Shown piece by piece: positions 17,187 to 27,283 of a stretch of DNA of 64,000 nt (position 1 is its first letter; every line of letters starts with the position of its first letter). The position numbers and the translations under genes were made by a program. The DNA lies in contig CAVRGL010000001.1 of the NCBI GenBank assembly GCA_963720735.1, positions 558,001 through 622,000 of the forward strand, in the 5' to 3' direction. This DNA is from JBBRHQ01 sp963720735. GTDB lineage: Bacteria > Actinomycetota > Thermoleophilia > Solirubrobacterales > 70-9. A model generated the notes under the pieces. It had not been told where the DNA came from and searched no databases. It worked only from the letters and a program-made list of their open reading frames with translations.

Positions 17187-18223
17187 GCCTGCTCCATGGC
17201 CTGCTCGCGGGAGGCGGGGCGGTAGTAGAGGGGAACGCACCAGTGGTTCTCGGCGACCCAGTCCGAGTTCGGGAGCTCGGCGCCGGTCCCCATGATCCGG
17301 TGGCAGGGGCGGTCGTAGACGCGCCCGGTGGAGCGCTCGATCTCCTCGAAGACGACGTACTTGTAGAGGCCCGAGGTCATCCCCTCCGGCAGCTCCAGGC
17401 GGGCGCGATGCTGGGGATCGAGGTGCCGGCGCGCGTAGGTGTTCTTCCAGGCGACGATCTCCTCCATGCGCTCCACGCCGACCAGGCCGAGGGCGGCGCT
17501 GAACTCGCTCATCCGGAAGTTGAGGCCGGCGACCTCGTGCTCGGGCTTGCCGTAGTTCCGGAAGGCGCGGGCGAACTCCGCCAGGTCGCGGTCGGCTGTG
17601 ACCAGAACACCGCCCTCGCCGGTCGAGATCGTCTTGGTCGCATAGAGCGAGAAGACGCCGGCGTCACCCCACGACCCGGGCCTCCTGCCGTTCCAGTCCG
17701 CGCCGTGGGCGTGTGCGCAGTCCTCGAGCAGGAAGATCCCGCGCTCCCGGCAGTAGGCGGCGATCCGATCCGCATCGAAGGCGAGGTGGCCCCCGATGTG
17801 CACGAGGATCGCGGCACGGGGCCGCAGCCGCTCCGCCTTCGCCTCGAAGTCGGCGAAGGAGATGCAGAGGTCCTCGCGGTTGCAGTCGACGAACTCGACC
17901 TCGGCCCCGGCGCTGAGCGCGGCCAGCGGCGTCGCCATGAAGGTGTTCGACGGGCAGAGAACCGTCTCGCCCCGGACCCCGGCGAACTCGAGGGCGGCGA
18001 GGGCGCCGCCCGCCCAGCTCGAGGTCCCGACCGCCTCCGGGAGCCGGTTCCACTCCGACCAGCGCTGCTCGAAGCGGTCCAGCAGGCGACCTTCGGACCA
18101 CTGCTCCGAATCGAGGACCTCGTCCCAGAGCTGATGCAGGCGCGCCCGGTCACGGTGATCGAACCCGATCGCGAAGCTCGAGGCATCGGGCCGGGTTGCG
18201 TCTGCGGGCGCGGGCAGTGGCAT
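17183..18223 (-). CDS. DegT/DnrJ/EryC1/StrS family sugar aminotransferase
   Basis: PLP-dependent enzyme of the family that aminates nucleotide keto-sugars, 346 residues. The PLP lysine lies in FSLYATKTISTGEGG, preceded by the family LLEDCAHAHGA (PLP-ring Asp) and followed by FRNYGKPEHEVAGLNFRMSE. The ATG at 18221-18223 has a GGAGAAG binding site. It is the first gene of a coupled run with the epimerase-transferase and deacetylase. Together they suggest synthesis and transfer of an amino sugar onto a surface glycan. The substrate is not determinable. Confidence 0.88.
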   Translation of the reverse strand: MPLPAPADATRPDASSFAIGFDHRDRARLHQLWDEVLDSEQWSEGRLLDRFEQRWSEWNRLPEAVGTSSWAGGALAALEFAGVRGETVLCPSNTFMATPLAALSAGAEVEFVDCNREDLCISFADFEAKAERLRPRAAILVHIGGHLAFDADRIAAYCRERGIFLLEDCAHAHGADWNGRRPGSWGDAGVFSLYATKTISTGEGGVLVTADRDLAEFARAFRNYGKPEHEVAGLNFRMSEFSAALGLVGVERMEEIVAWKNTYARRHLDPQHRARLELPEGMTSGLYKYVVFEEIERSTGRVYDRPCHRIMGTGAELPNSDWVAENHWCVPLYYRPASREQAMEQA

Positions 18224-18348
18224 TGCTTCTCCAGGCTTCTTATCGGCGGAGCGCGCTGGGTATCGGAGCACTCGCCCGGAGGGCGTATCAGCGCGCCCGG
18301 AGGCTAGCAGCGGGACCTGCCGTTATCCCGCCCGACCGGCCCCCAGCG

Positions 18349-19217
18349 TCATTTCTCGCGCTGCGCCGCCGTCTCCAGCACCCCGGCGACCGCGGGGGAG
18401 GCGGCGACCAGCGCGGTGCCGGCGACCGAGATCGCGATCGAGGCGCCGAGCACGACACCCCCGAGCGGCGTGTCCCCCCAGCTCTCCCCGAACAGGAAGG
18501 GCGCGGCCAGCACCGGGATCAGCACCTGGACCGTGAACATCGGCGGCGCCACGTGGGTGGCCGGACGGCGCTGCAGAGCGCTCATCTCGCTGAGCAGCGC
18601 GACGAACTCGGAGCCCGCCAGGGTGGCGAGCCAGACGAGCGCGATGCGCGATCGAGCCGGCCGCGACCTCGTCGGTGACCAGCTTGCTGACGATCCCGGT
18701 CCATGCATAGCCGCAGCCGGCGCTGACCACGACGATGAACGCTCCCGCCCCTATCCGTCCCCGCAGCAGGTGGGGCAGCAGCGCGATCAGCGCGATCGTC
18801 CCCAGCGAGACGGCAAGCGCCACCGAGCCGGCGTGCTCGGTGGTCCGCTCGGGCGCGGCCAGGGCGACGCCGGTCAGTCCGACCAGGATCGCCCCCGTCG
18901 CCACGAACTCGCGTCCGCCGGGCCGCTCGCCGAGGCGGCTGGCGCCGAGGTAGAGCAGCAGCAGCAGGCCCGAGGCGAGGACCGGCTGCACCACGGTCAG
19001 CGGCGCCAGCAGCAGCGCCGCCAGCTCCAGGGGCCAGCCGAGCAACCCGATCCCGGTCGCCCCCAGCCAGCGGGGGTTCTTGACCAGCCGTACCAGCAGC
19101 GATGGCCTCAGCCCGTGGTCGCGGGGCGACCTCGCGCGCCTGCAGCGCCTGCATCGCGATCGAGAGGTTGTAGAGACAGGACGCAGCGACCGCGGCGAGG
19201 ATTCCGAGGACCAGCAC
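18349..19217 (-). pseudogene. DMT/EamA-type membrane transporter, broken by two frameshifts
   Basis: Three consecutive reading frames together make one membrane protein of about 290 residues. The first (from GTG 19215-19217) starts VLGILAAVAASCLYNLSIAM. The second, after a one-base shift near 19121, reads GLLGWPLELAALLLAPLTVV and LVGLTGVALAA. The third, after another shift near 18650, reads IALVWLATLAGSEFVALL and ends TVQVLIPVLAAPFLFGE and AVAGVLETAAQREK. The hydrophobic pattern fits EamA/DMT-like transporters. Protein similarity continues smoothly across both breaks, so sequencing or assembly indels are as likely as true decay. Confidence 0.7.
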
Positions 19218-19241
19218 GACCGCGAGCGTATTCGAGCGCTA

Positions 19242-20936
19242 CTACGTCTCTTGGTAAAGGGGGCCGTCGCCGCCCTCAGGCAGGGTCAGCCGGCCGCCCT
19301 TGGCGGTGATCGCCCCGCACTGCACGCAGTTGGAGGCGGTCACGTGGACGTCGACCACCTCGGCCCCGTCAGACAGCTGCTCGTCGGGGATCTCGTAGAC
19401 CTGCGCCGGGCACATCGAGACCCAGGTCTGGGCGATCTCGCGCGGAACCCGGGTCTGCACCCGGATGTGGTTGGGCGCGTCATCGCGGGTGGCGTTGCCG
19501 GAGAGGAAGACCGAGTCGAGCTTGTTGAAGGTCAGCTCGTTGTCGGGCTGCGGGTACTTCTCGGCCGCCTTGCCGATCTCCATCTCGGCCTCGGCGTCGT
19601 CCTCGTTTCGCCAGTGGCCGCCGGGGAAGGCGCCCTTGGTCGCGACCATCGCGCTGCCGAAGATGCCGCCGGCGATCAGGCCCTTGGAGAGCGGCTGGCG
19701 CATGTTCCGGGAGCGGTAGATGTCCTTCTCGATCACCGATTCGTGGACCTTCTCGTCGTAGGCCTCGAAGTTGACCGAGTCGCTCTTCAGCGCCTCGACG
19801 ATCACCTCCGCCGCGTAGATCCCGGCGTGCATCGCGTAGTGGACGCCCTTCAGCTCGGCGATGTTGACCATCCCGGCGCCGTCGCCGGCGATCACCATCC
19901 CGGGCACCGAAAGCCGCTTCGGCATCGACCAGTAGCCGCCGGAGGGGATCGTCTTCGCCCCCCAGGCGACCCGCTTGCCGCCGTCGATGATCTTCTTGAT
20001 GAACGGGTGGGTCTTCATCAGCTGGAGGGCGTCGTGGCAGCTGAAGGTGGCGTCCGTGTAGTCGAGGCCGACGACGAGGCCGATGCAGACCTTGTCCTCC
20101 CCCATCGGGTAGATGAAGCTGCCGCCCGCCTCGGCGTACTTGCCGCTCCAGCGAAGCGGCCACCCGAGGGTGTGGATCACCCGGTCGAGCGGCTCGGAGA
20201 CCTCCCAGACCTCCTTCACGCCGAGCTCCCAGCGCTGCGGGTCGACCCCGTGCAGGTCGAAGTAGTCGAGCGCGGCGTAGGTGAGGTGGCCCAGGGTCCC
20301 CTCGGCCAGCACCGTCGCCTTGGCCACCAGGTCCGAGCCGGGCTCGAAGTTCGCCAGCTCCTCCCCGTCCTTGCCGCGGCCGCGATCGCCGGAGCGGACA
20401 CCCCTGACGATCCGGTCCTCCACCAGGAGCTTGGTCGCGGCGGTCTCGGCGAGCAGGTAGACGCCGGCCTCCTCCGCCTTGTCCGCGAGGAACCGCCCCA
20501 GCTTCGAGACCGAGGTGACGTAGTTGCCGTGGTTGCGGAAGTTGGGCGGCATCGGCTTCAGCGGGAAGGCGGCCTTCGAGGTGAGGAAGTAGACGGCGTC
20601 CTTGGTCACCTCCTGGTAGACCGGCCACTCGGACGGATCGATGTCCGGGAACAGCTCCCGCATAGCCGAGGGGCGCATGTTGGCACCGGAGAGCAGATGC
20701 GCCCCGGCGACCTTCCCCTTCTCGACCACGGCCACCGGGACCTCGCCGAGCCGCTCGCTCAGCTCAGGCTCGTCCTCCAGCAGCTGCATCAGCTTGATCG
20801 CGCAGGCGAGCCCCGCGGGACCGCCGCCGACGATCGCGACTCCCACCTCGATCCGGTCCTCCTCCGGATCGGTCGGAGGACCGATCACGTCATCGGGATC
20901 GAACGGGGGCGGGTATTCGACTGGTGCGTGGGCCAT
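19242..20936 (-). CDS. Electron-transfer flavoprotein:quinone oxidoreductase
   Basis: Membrane-associated FAD/Fe-S enzyme (FixC/ETF-QO family) that takes electrons from reduced ETF and passes them to the quinone pool, 564 residues. The FAD site is VAIVGGGPAGLACAIKL and family motifs include SGANMRPSAMRELFPD and GDGAGMVNIAELKGVHYAM. The C-terminal ferredoxin-like region retains three cysteines (Cys509, Cys537, Cys540), but the expected fourth cluster ligand is Ile543 (CVQCGAI). It is the third gene of the etfB-etfA-etfQO operon, 15 nt after etfA, and should serve acyl-CoA dehydrogenases such as the one at 33.7 kb. Confidence 0.92.
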   Translation of the reverse strand: MAHAPVEYPPPFDPDDVIGPPTDPEEDRIEVGVAIVGGGPAGLACAIKLMQLLEDEPELSERLGEVPVAVVEKGKVAGAHLLSGANMRPSAMRELFPDIDPSEWPVYQEVTKDAVYFLTSKAAFPLKPMPPNFRNHGNYVTSVSKLGRFLADKAEEAGVYLLAETAATKLLVEDRIVRGVRSGDRGRGKDGEELANFEPGSDLVAKATVLAEGTLGHLTYAALDYFDLHGVDPQRWELGVKEVWEVSEPLDRVIHTLGWPLRWSGKYAEAGGSFIYPMGEDKVCIGLVVGLDYTDATFSCHDALQLMKTHPFIKKIIDGGKRVAWGAKTIPSGGYWSMPKRLSVPGMVIAGDGAGMVNIAELKGVHYAMHAGIYAAEVIVEALKSDSVNFEAYDEKVHESVIEKDIYRSRNMRQPLSKGLIAGGIFGSAMVATKGAFPGGHWRNEDDAEAEMEIGKAAEKYPQPDNELTFNKLDSVFLSGNATRDDAPNHIRVQTRVPREIAQTWVSMCPAQVYEIPDEQLSDGAEVVDVHVTASNCVQCGAITAKGGRLTLPEGGDGPLYQET

Positions 20937-20951
20937 GGCGATCGCCGGGCG

Positions 20952-21929
20952 CTAGCCGCCCTTCTTCGCCTTGATCGCCTCGGTCAGCTTGGGGACGATC
21001 TTGTGCAGGTCGCCGACCACGCCAAGGTCGGAGAACTCGAAGATCGGCGCGTTCGGGTCCTTGTTGATCGCCAGGATGTTCTCCGAGTTCTGCATCCCGA
21101 CCTTGTGCTGGATAGCCCCTGAGATGCCGGCAGCCAGATAGAGCTTCGGAGCGACCGTCTTCCCGGTCTGCCCGATCTGGGCTGCGTAGGGGTACCAGCC
21201 GGCGTCGACCACGGCGCGGGTGGCGGCGACCGCGCCGCCCATCGAGTCGGCCAGCTCCTCGCAGAGCTTGAAGCCGTCGGCCTCGCCGAGGCCGCGGCCG
21301 CCGCCCACCAGGATCTCGGCGTCCTCGATGTTGACGTCGGCGCCACGCTGCTCGCCGCGCTCGATCATCGAGGCCTTGGTCGACCAGGGCGAGAGCTCGA
21401 CCGAGACGTCGACCACCTCGGCCGCGCCGGAGCCGGACTCCTCGACATCGAAGGCGTTGAGGCGGCCGATGATGATCCCGGGCTCGGAGACGTAGCCGAC
21501 GTCGGCGATCTGCGAGTCCTGGAGGATCGGGCGCTCGGCGACCAGCTTGCCGTCGGCGACCTTAACCTCGGTCACCTCCATCGTCACCCCGGCACCGAGG
21601 CGCGCGGTCAGCCCGGCGCCGATCTCGAAGCCGAGCAGCCCGCCGCCGAACAGGGCGTAGCTGTGTCCCTGCTCTCCGATCACCTTCGCCATCACGTCGA
21701 TGATCGGCTGGGCGAGCCCCTCCGGAACGTCCTTGGCCCGGTAGACCTTGGCTGCGCCGTAGGTCCCGAGCGAAGCGCAGGCGTCGTCGGCGACCTCGCC
21801 GACGACCACCGCGGCCGCCTCGGAGCCGAGCTCTGCGGCGAGCTTCGACGCCGCCGAGATCGCGCCCAGCGAGTTCTTGTTGAAGTTGCCCTCGTCGTCA
21901 TGGAGGGCGTAGACCAGGATGCCAGCCAT
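20952..21929 (-). CDS. etfA: Electron transfer flavoprotein subunit alpha
   Basis: Large, FAD-binding subunit of ETF, 325 residues. The C-terminal FAD domain is typical: GGRGLGEADGFKLCEELA, SAQIGQTGKTVAPKLYLAAG-like sequence (AAQIGQTGKTVAPKLY), GISGAIQHKVGMQNSENILA and NKDPNAPIFEFSDLGVVGDL. The ATG directly abuts the etfB stop (TAAATG), so the two subunits are translationally coupled. It accepts electrons from acyl-CoA dehydrogenases in beta-oxidation and passes them to ETF-QO. Confidence 0.96.
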   Translation of the reverse strand: MAGILVYALHDDEGNFNKNSLGAISAASKLAAELGSEAAAVVVGEVADDACASLGTYGAAKVYRAKDVPEGLAQPIIDVMAKVIGEQGHSYALFGGGLLGFEIGAGLTARLGAGVTMEVTEVKVADGKLVAERPILQDSQIADVGYVSEPGIIIGRLNAFDVEESGSGAAEVVDVSVELSPWSTKASMIERGEQRGADVNIEDAEILVGGGRGLGEADGFKLCEELADSMGGAVAATRAVVDAGWYPYAAQIGQTGKTVAPKLYLAAGISGAIQHKVGMQNSENILAINKDPNAPIFEFSDLGVVGDLHKIVPKLTEAIKAKKGG

Positions 21930-22721
21930 TTAGATCAGCTTCCTTTCGTCGAGCCAGGCGACGATCTTCTCGACCGTCTCGTTTGTGTCCTCGTCCTCGA
22001 TGATCTCGCCCGACTCCTTCTGCGGCGGGGGGTTGAGCTCGAGGACGGCGGTCTGGGAGCCGCTCTCGCCGACCCGGCCCGCCTCGATGCCGACGTCGCC
22101 GGTGGCCTTGGTGTCGAGCGGCTTCTTCTTCGCGCCCATGATCGCCTTCAGCGAGGGGTAGCGGGGCTCGTTGATCGCGTCGCCGACGCTGATCACCGCC
22201 GGAAGCTCGACCGAGACCGTGTCGTAGCCGTACTCGGCCTGGCGCTCGCAGCGCAGCTTGCCGTCCTCGACGTCGATCTTGATCACCTGGGTCAGCGAGG
22301 GCATCTTCAGGTGGTCGGCGACGACGGCGCCGATCGTGTAGCACTCGCCGTCATCGGACTGCTGGCCGAGCAGGACGAGGTCAGGGCTCTCCGCCTCGAG
22401 GATCTTCGCCAGGGCATAGCCCGTCGCGCAGACGTCGGACCCCTCGAGCACGGCGTCGGAGAGATGCAGGGAGCGGTCGGCCCCGAGGGCGACCGCCTTG
22501 TGCAGGGCGCGGACCGCCGAATCGGGGCCCATGGTCACCGCGACCACTTCCTCGACCGGGATCGCGCCGCCCTCCTTGATCTGCATCGCGGCCTCGATCG
22601 CGTGCGTGTCGAAGGGATTGAGGTTCTTCTCGCCGCTCCGGTCGAGCCGCATCGTGTTCGGATCGATCCGCTTCTGCACCGCGGCGTCCGGTACCTCTTT
22701 GACCAGGACGCAGATCTTCAC
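21930..22721 (-). CDS. etfB: Electron transfer flavoprotein subunit beta
   Basis: AMP-binding small subunit of ETF, 263 residues. It starts MKICVLVKEVPDAAVQKRID and carries NPFDTHAIEAA, the AVTMGPDSAVRALHKAVALGADR segment in pieces and DLVLLGQQSDDGECYTIG of the family. The start is a GTG (22719-22721) with an excellent AAGGAGG six nt upstream. First gene of etfB-etfA-etfQO. Upstream lies a 14-bp TGACTG/CAGTCA palindrome, suggesting control by a TetR-type fatty-acid regulator. Confidence 0.96.
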   Translation of the reverse strand: MKICVLVKEVPDAAVQKRIDPNTMRLDRSGEKNLNPFDTHAIEAAMQIKEGGAIPVEEVVAVTMGPDSAVRALHKAVALGADRSLHLSDAVLEGSDVCATGYALAKILEAESPDLVLLGQQSDDGECYTIGAVVADHLKMPSLTQVIKIDVEDGKLRCERQAEYGYDTVSVELPAVISVGDAINEPRYPSLKAIMGAKKKPLDTKATGDVGIEAGRVGESGSQTAVLELNPPPQKESGEIIEDEDTNETVEKIVAWLDERKLI

Positions 22722-22797
22722 GTAAGGCCTCCTTGAGGGGATTCAGGGCACTCCGCGGGTCTTGGACGACACGGCCGCGGGTGCGTTGCGGGCGCGG

Positions 22798-22834
22798 ATA
22801 TTAGCGATTACGGAGACGGCTGACTGACCAGTCA
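22798..22834 (-). promoter_or_regulatory. Candidate etf operon promoter with a TGACTG-N2-CAGTCA operator
   Basis: TGACTGACCAGTCA at 22821-22834 is an inverted repeat (TGACTG, two-base spacer, CAGTCA) of the type bound by TetR-family regulators of fatty-acid catabolism. A TAATAT -10-like box lies on the minus strand at 22798-22803. With a 17-bp spacer the -35 position falls on the palindrome itself (CAGTCA). That geometry suits repression of etfB-etfA-etfQO. The palindrome overlaps the last codon of the upstream SRPBCC gene. Confidence 0.5.
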
Positions 22835-23278
22835 ATCGGTCCCTCGCCCGAGCTCGCGGCGAAGTCCCGCGGCGGCGTTGTCGCCGAGCCGCTTGAAGGC
22901 GAGGCCGAAGACCGGGTCGATCAGCTTGATCACGCCCTTCAGGGTCAGCTGCGCCTCATAGGTCATCTCGCAGCCCGAGTCGGTCGGCCTGACCGTGACC
23001 GTGTCCTGCGAGATCGTGGTCGAGTTCTCGGCTCTGAGGACGATCCGCTTCGGCCGCTGATACGAGGTCGTCTCGTAGTCGAGTGGTATTTCACGGCCCA
23101 TCCAGCGAACCAGAACGTGGAAGCGGGCACCGGGGCCTGGGTCGTTGGCGCCGATCGGATGGGCCTCCGCCGCGGTCGGATCCCACTCGGTGACGTTCGA
23201 GAACATCGCCATGTAGTCGAAGACCTCCTCCGGGCTCCTGGGGCTTGGAATCGTGCCCACGTAGCGGGCCATAGGCAC
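22832..23278 (-). CDS. SRPBCC (START-like) family protein
   Basis: A 148-residue protein with the polyketide cyclase/START-like pattern: an N-terminal strand ARYVGTIPSPRSPEEVFDYM, a helix with MFSNVTEWDP, then strands DYETTSYQRPKRIVLRAE and CEMTYEAQLTLKG and a long C-terminal helix. Such proteins bind hydrophobic ligands and are often membrane- or lipid-associated. Start is GTG 23276-23278, directly after the SDR stop with AAGGAG five nt upstream; an in-frame ATG is at 23270-23272. Cotranscribed with the SDR, so a role in lipid or hydrophobic substrate metabolism is plausible. Confidence 0.82.
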   Translation of the reverse strand: MPMARYVGTIPSPRSPEEVFDYMAMFSNVTEWDPTAAEAHPIGANDPGPGARFHVLVRWMGREIPLDYETTSYQRPKRIVLRAENSTTISQDTVTVRPTDSGCEMTYEAQLTLKGVIKLIDPVFGLAFKRLGDNAAAGLRRELGRGTD

Positions 23279-24274
23279 TCACTCTCCTTCGGGATCGGTG
23301 GACTCAGAGACGGTTGCGCCACCCGGCGGCAGGCCGCAGAGCCGCTCGCACTCGTTGAACAGCCGCAGGCGCTCCGCAGCGCTCTCGCGGGTCCAGGGGA
23401 CGCGATGCTTCGGCCGCGGACGACGATCGTGCCAGAACTCCCCGGTGCTGCGAGCGGCACCCGGCGAGCCGGCGAGCCAGACGATCGTGTCGGCGCCGGC
23501 GGCGGGGTCTCGCAGTAACGGACCCATCACCCGGTTGAATCGCGGCAGCGAGGCCTGCACCCCCGGTGTGGCGACCCACCCCGGATGGGTCGAGTGGACG
23601 GTGATCCTGTCGGGCGCCAATCGTCTCCCCCACTCCTCGCTCAGAATCACCTCGGCCCGCTTCGTATGAGCGTAGAAGCGGGCGCCGTCGAACTCGCGCC
23701 GCTCGAGCTGGAGGTCGTCGAGGTGGATCCTCTCCGTGTACATCCCTCCCGAGGAGACGTTGATCACCCGCGAGGGGGCGGCGCGGCGCAGGGGGGGCAG
23801 GAGCAACGCGGTCAGCAGGAAGGGTCCGAGGACATTGGTCGCGAACGCGAGCTCGAACCCCTCCTCCGTATGGACCCGCTCTGCCGGCAGCACGCCGGCG
23901 TTGTTGACGAGGATGTGGAGCGGTGACCCCGAGGCGGCGAAGCCGGTGGCGAACTCGCGCACCGAGGCGAGGCTGGAGAGGTCGCAGAGGTGGAGCTCGA
24001 GCGCCTCCGAGCCCGAAGCCGAGGCGATCCTCTCGCGGCTCCGCTCGCCGCGCTCTCGACTGCGGACCACTAGATGGACCTTCGCTCCTTCCCGTGCGAT
24101 CGCGACGCAGGCCGCCTCGCCAATCCCCGAGCTGGCGCCGGTGACCATCACCGAGCGCCCCTTCAGCTCGAGCGGTCCTCGCGGGTGGAGCCGGTCACGA
24201 GCACGGTAGCCGAGACTGGAGAAGCCCGGGACGACGGCCCAGTCCATCGCTTTGTCGAGCATCCGTCCGAGCAT
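23279..24274 (-). CDS. Short-chain dehydrogenase/reductase (SDR)
   Basis: NAD(P)-dependent oxidoreductase of 331 residues. The cofactor motif is VMVTGASSGIGEAACVAIA (TGxxxGIG) and the structural motif is LVNNAGVLP. Ser and Tyr-xxx-Lys of the active site lie in VINVSSGG and RFYAHTKRAEV. The N-terminal ~38 residues precede the Rossmann fold. It resembles the DHRS12-like SDR group found near lipid-metabolism genes. It is immediately upstream of the SRPBCC gene in one transcription unit. The substrate is not identifiable. Confidence 0.88.
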   Translation of the reverse strand: MLGRMLDKAMDWAVVPGFSSLGYRARDRLHPRGPLELKGRSVMVTGASSGIGEAACVAIAREGAKVHLVVRSRERGERSRERIASASGSEALELHLCDLSSLASVREFATGFAASGSPLHILVNNAGVLPAERVHTEEGFELAFATNVLGPFLLTALLLPPLRRAAPSRVINVSSGGMYTERIHLDDLQLERREFDGARFYAHTKRAEVILSEEWGRRLAPDRITVHSTHPGWVATPGVQASLPRFNRVMGPLLRDPAAGADTIVWLAGSPGAARSTGEFWHDRRPRPKHRVPWTRESAAERLRLFNECERLCGLPPGGATVSESTDPEGE

Positions 24275-24322
24275 CCGCCCGATTCTTACGGGAAGGACTC
24301 CCGGACGGATGTCATCCTCGAT

Positions 24323-24745
24323 CTATCTGTTCGGGTGCCGCGCGGCCGCGCCGGAGCGGATGAACTCGACGATCTCGTCGGTGCCCGACCCCGGGGTGAA
24401 GACCTCGGCGACCCCGAGCTCCTTCAGCGCCGGGATGTCCTCGGCCGGGATCGTCCCGCCCACGGTCACCAGGACATCGTCGACTCCCTGCTCGGAGAGC
24501 AGCGAGACCACCCGCGGCACCAGGGTCATGTGCGCCCCGGAGAGGATCGAGAGGCCGACAGCATCGGCGTCCTCCTGGATCACCGTCTCGGCGATCTGCT
24601 CGGGGGTCTGGTGAAGCCCGGTGTAGATCACCTCCATGCCCGCGTCGCGCAGGGCGCGGGCGATGATCTTGGCGCCCCGGTCGTGGCCGTCGAGGCCGGG
24701 CTTTGCCACGACCACTCGGATCTTGCGCGCGGTGGCGGCTTCCAT
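24323..24745 (-). CDS. B12-binding small subunit of an acyl-CoA mutase
   Basis: A 140-residue cobalamin-binding subunit of a methylmalonyl-CoA-type mutase. The base-off B12 motif DxHxxG is present (Asp19, His21, Gly24 in GLDGHDRGAK), followed by SILSGAHMTLVPRV and GGTIPAEDIPALKELGVAEVF-type sequence that packs on the corrin. It follows the large-subunit gene by 12 nt. A separate small subunit is the form seen in archaeal and many actinobacterial mutases and in isobutyryl-CoA mutases. Confidence 0.93.
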   Translation of the reverse strand: MEAATARKIRVVVAKPGLDGHDRGAKIIARALRDAGMEVIYTGLHQTPEQIAETVIQEDADAVGLSILSGAHMTLVPRVVSLLSEQGVDDVLVTVGGTIPAEDIPALKELGVAEVFTPGSGTDEIVEFIRSGAAARHPNR

Positions 24746-24757
24746 CGGCGAGGAAGC

Positions 24758-26365
<1,608 letters not shown>

Positions 26366-26413
26366 TGCTCGCAGTGTAATCCGCGCTCAGACGGGGCCGG
26401 GTGCGGGTGGGCG

Positions 26414-27283
26414 TCAGGCGAGCAGGCGGCCGACCGGGATCCTGCTCCTTGCGGCGGCCGGCCTGCGCCTCACCCGGGAGGCGCCGAGCCCGATCAGGCC
26501 GGCGAGCAGCGCGGCCGAAGCGATCCCCAGGCGCCGCCCAAGGCGCTCGAAGCGCATCACCGGCCAGCCCTCCCGCCGGGCGACCTCGGACAGCGCCGGA
26601 TCGGGGTTGACGGCGACGGGATGGCCGACGGCGCGCATCATCGGCAGGTCTGAGGTGGAGTCCGAGTAGGCGTAGGAGGCACCGAGGTCGATCCCGTGCT
26701 CGGCCGCGAAGGCCCGCATCGCCTCGACCTTGCCCTCTCCGTAGACGAAGGGGCCATCGAGGCGGCCGGTGAAGGCGCCCTCTCCGTCGACCTCGTAGCT
26801 GGTGCCGATCCCGCCCTCCATGCCGAGCACGCCGGCCAAGGTCGAGACGATCCCGTTGCCCGCGGCGCTGACGATGAAGCTCCGCCGCCCGGCATCGGCG
26901 TGGGCATTGATCTCCTCCAGCATCTGCGGGTAGACCCGCGGCAGGATTCCCGCCATCACCTCCGGCCCCATGCGGTCGATCTCGACGCTCGGCACCCCGG
27001 TGATCAGCTCCCGTGCAACCTTCAGCACCTCCGCGGTCTGCTCGTCGCTCACACCGCGCAGCCGGTAGCGCAGGTGGTCGACACCCCAGCGGGCGAGCTG
27101 GCGTCGCGAGACGATCCCCCGCTTCGCCGCCACCCGGGCGAAGACCATCCCCGACGACCCCGCCATCAGCGTCTTGTCCAGGTCGAAGAACGCCGCGGCG
27201 TTCTTCGACCTGGAAGAAATGCCCGCCGCCTCCTCCGCTTCGCGTCCGGGGGCGGCGGGGTGGTGCCTACTCTGCTCAGGCAT
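26414..27283 (-). CDS. HAD-IB family phosphatase (SerB-like), disrupted start
   Basis: HAD-superfamily hydrolase of subfamily IB. The catalytic motif is AAFFDLDKTLM, motif II is FIVSAAGNG, and motif III/IV appear as GEGKVEAMR and AYAYSDSTSDLPMM. A hydrophobic segment (IASAALLAGLIGLGA) near the C-terminus suggests membrane association. Related actinobacterial proteins act on phosphoserine or lysophospholipids; the substrate here is unknown. The true start is unclear. The sequence just before FFDLD is half of a perfect palindrome followed by dispersed repeats. The first ATG in frame (27281-27283) has no good ribosome binding site. Confidence 0.78.
   Translation of the reverse strand: MPEQSRHHPAAPGREAEEAAGISSRSKNAAAFFDLDKTLMAGSSGMVFARVAAKRGIVSRRQLARWGVDHLRYRLRGVSDEQTAEVLKVARELITGVPSVEIDRMGPEVMAGILPRVYPQMLEEINAHADAGRRSFIVSAAGNGIVSTLAGVLGMEGGIGTSYEVDGEGAFTGRLDGPFVYGEGKVEAMRAFAAEHGIDLGASYAYSDSTSDLPMMRAVGHPVAVNPDPALSEVARREGWPVMRFERLGRRLGIASAALLAGLIGLGASRVRRRPAAARSRIPVGRLLA
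27177..27214. repeat. 38-bp perfect palindrome at the HAD gene start
   Basis: A 38-bp perfect inverted repeat centred between 27195 and 27196. The left arm begins TCCAGGTCGAAGAACGCCG. The gene-side arm is the codon sequence for AAFFDLD of the HAD protein, and the other arm is its exact reverse complement placed upstream. It directly abuts the dispersed core repeats at 27222-27389. A template-switch or repeat-insertion event could create this. Confidence 0.9.

Noticed and set aside
18349..19217. Three separate small membrane proteins
   Set aside because: The pieces are consecutive segments of one transporter-like sequence and only the shifted frames carry hydrophobic helices in the right order.
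19080..21122. A 680-codon open frame on the plus strand
   Set aside because: It is the antisense shadow of ETF-QO and part of etfA; composition and lack of motifs argue against coding.
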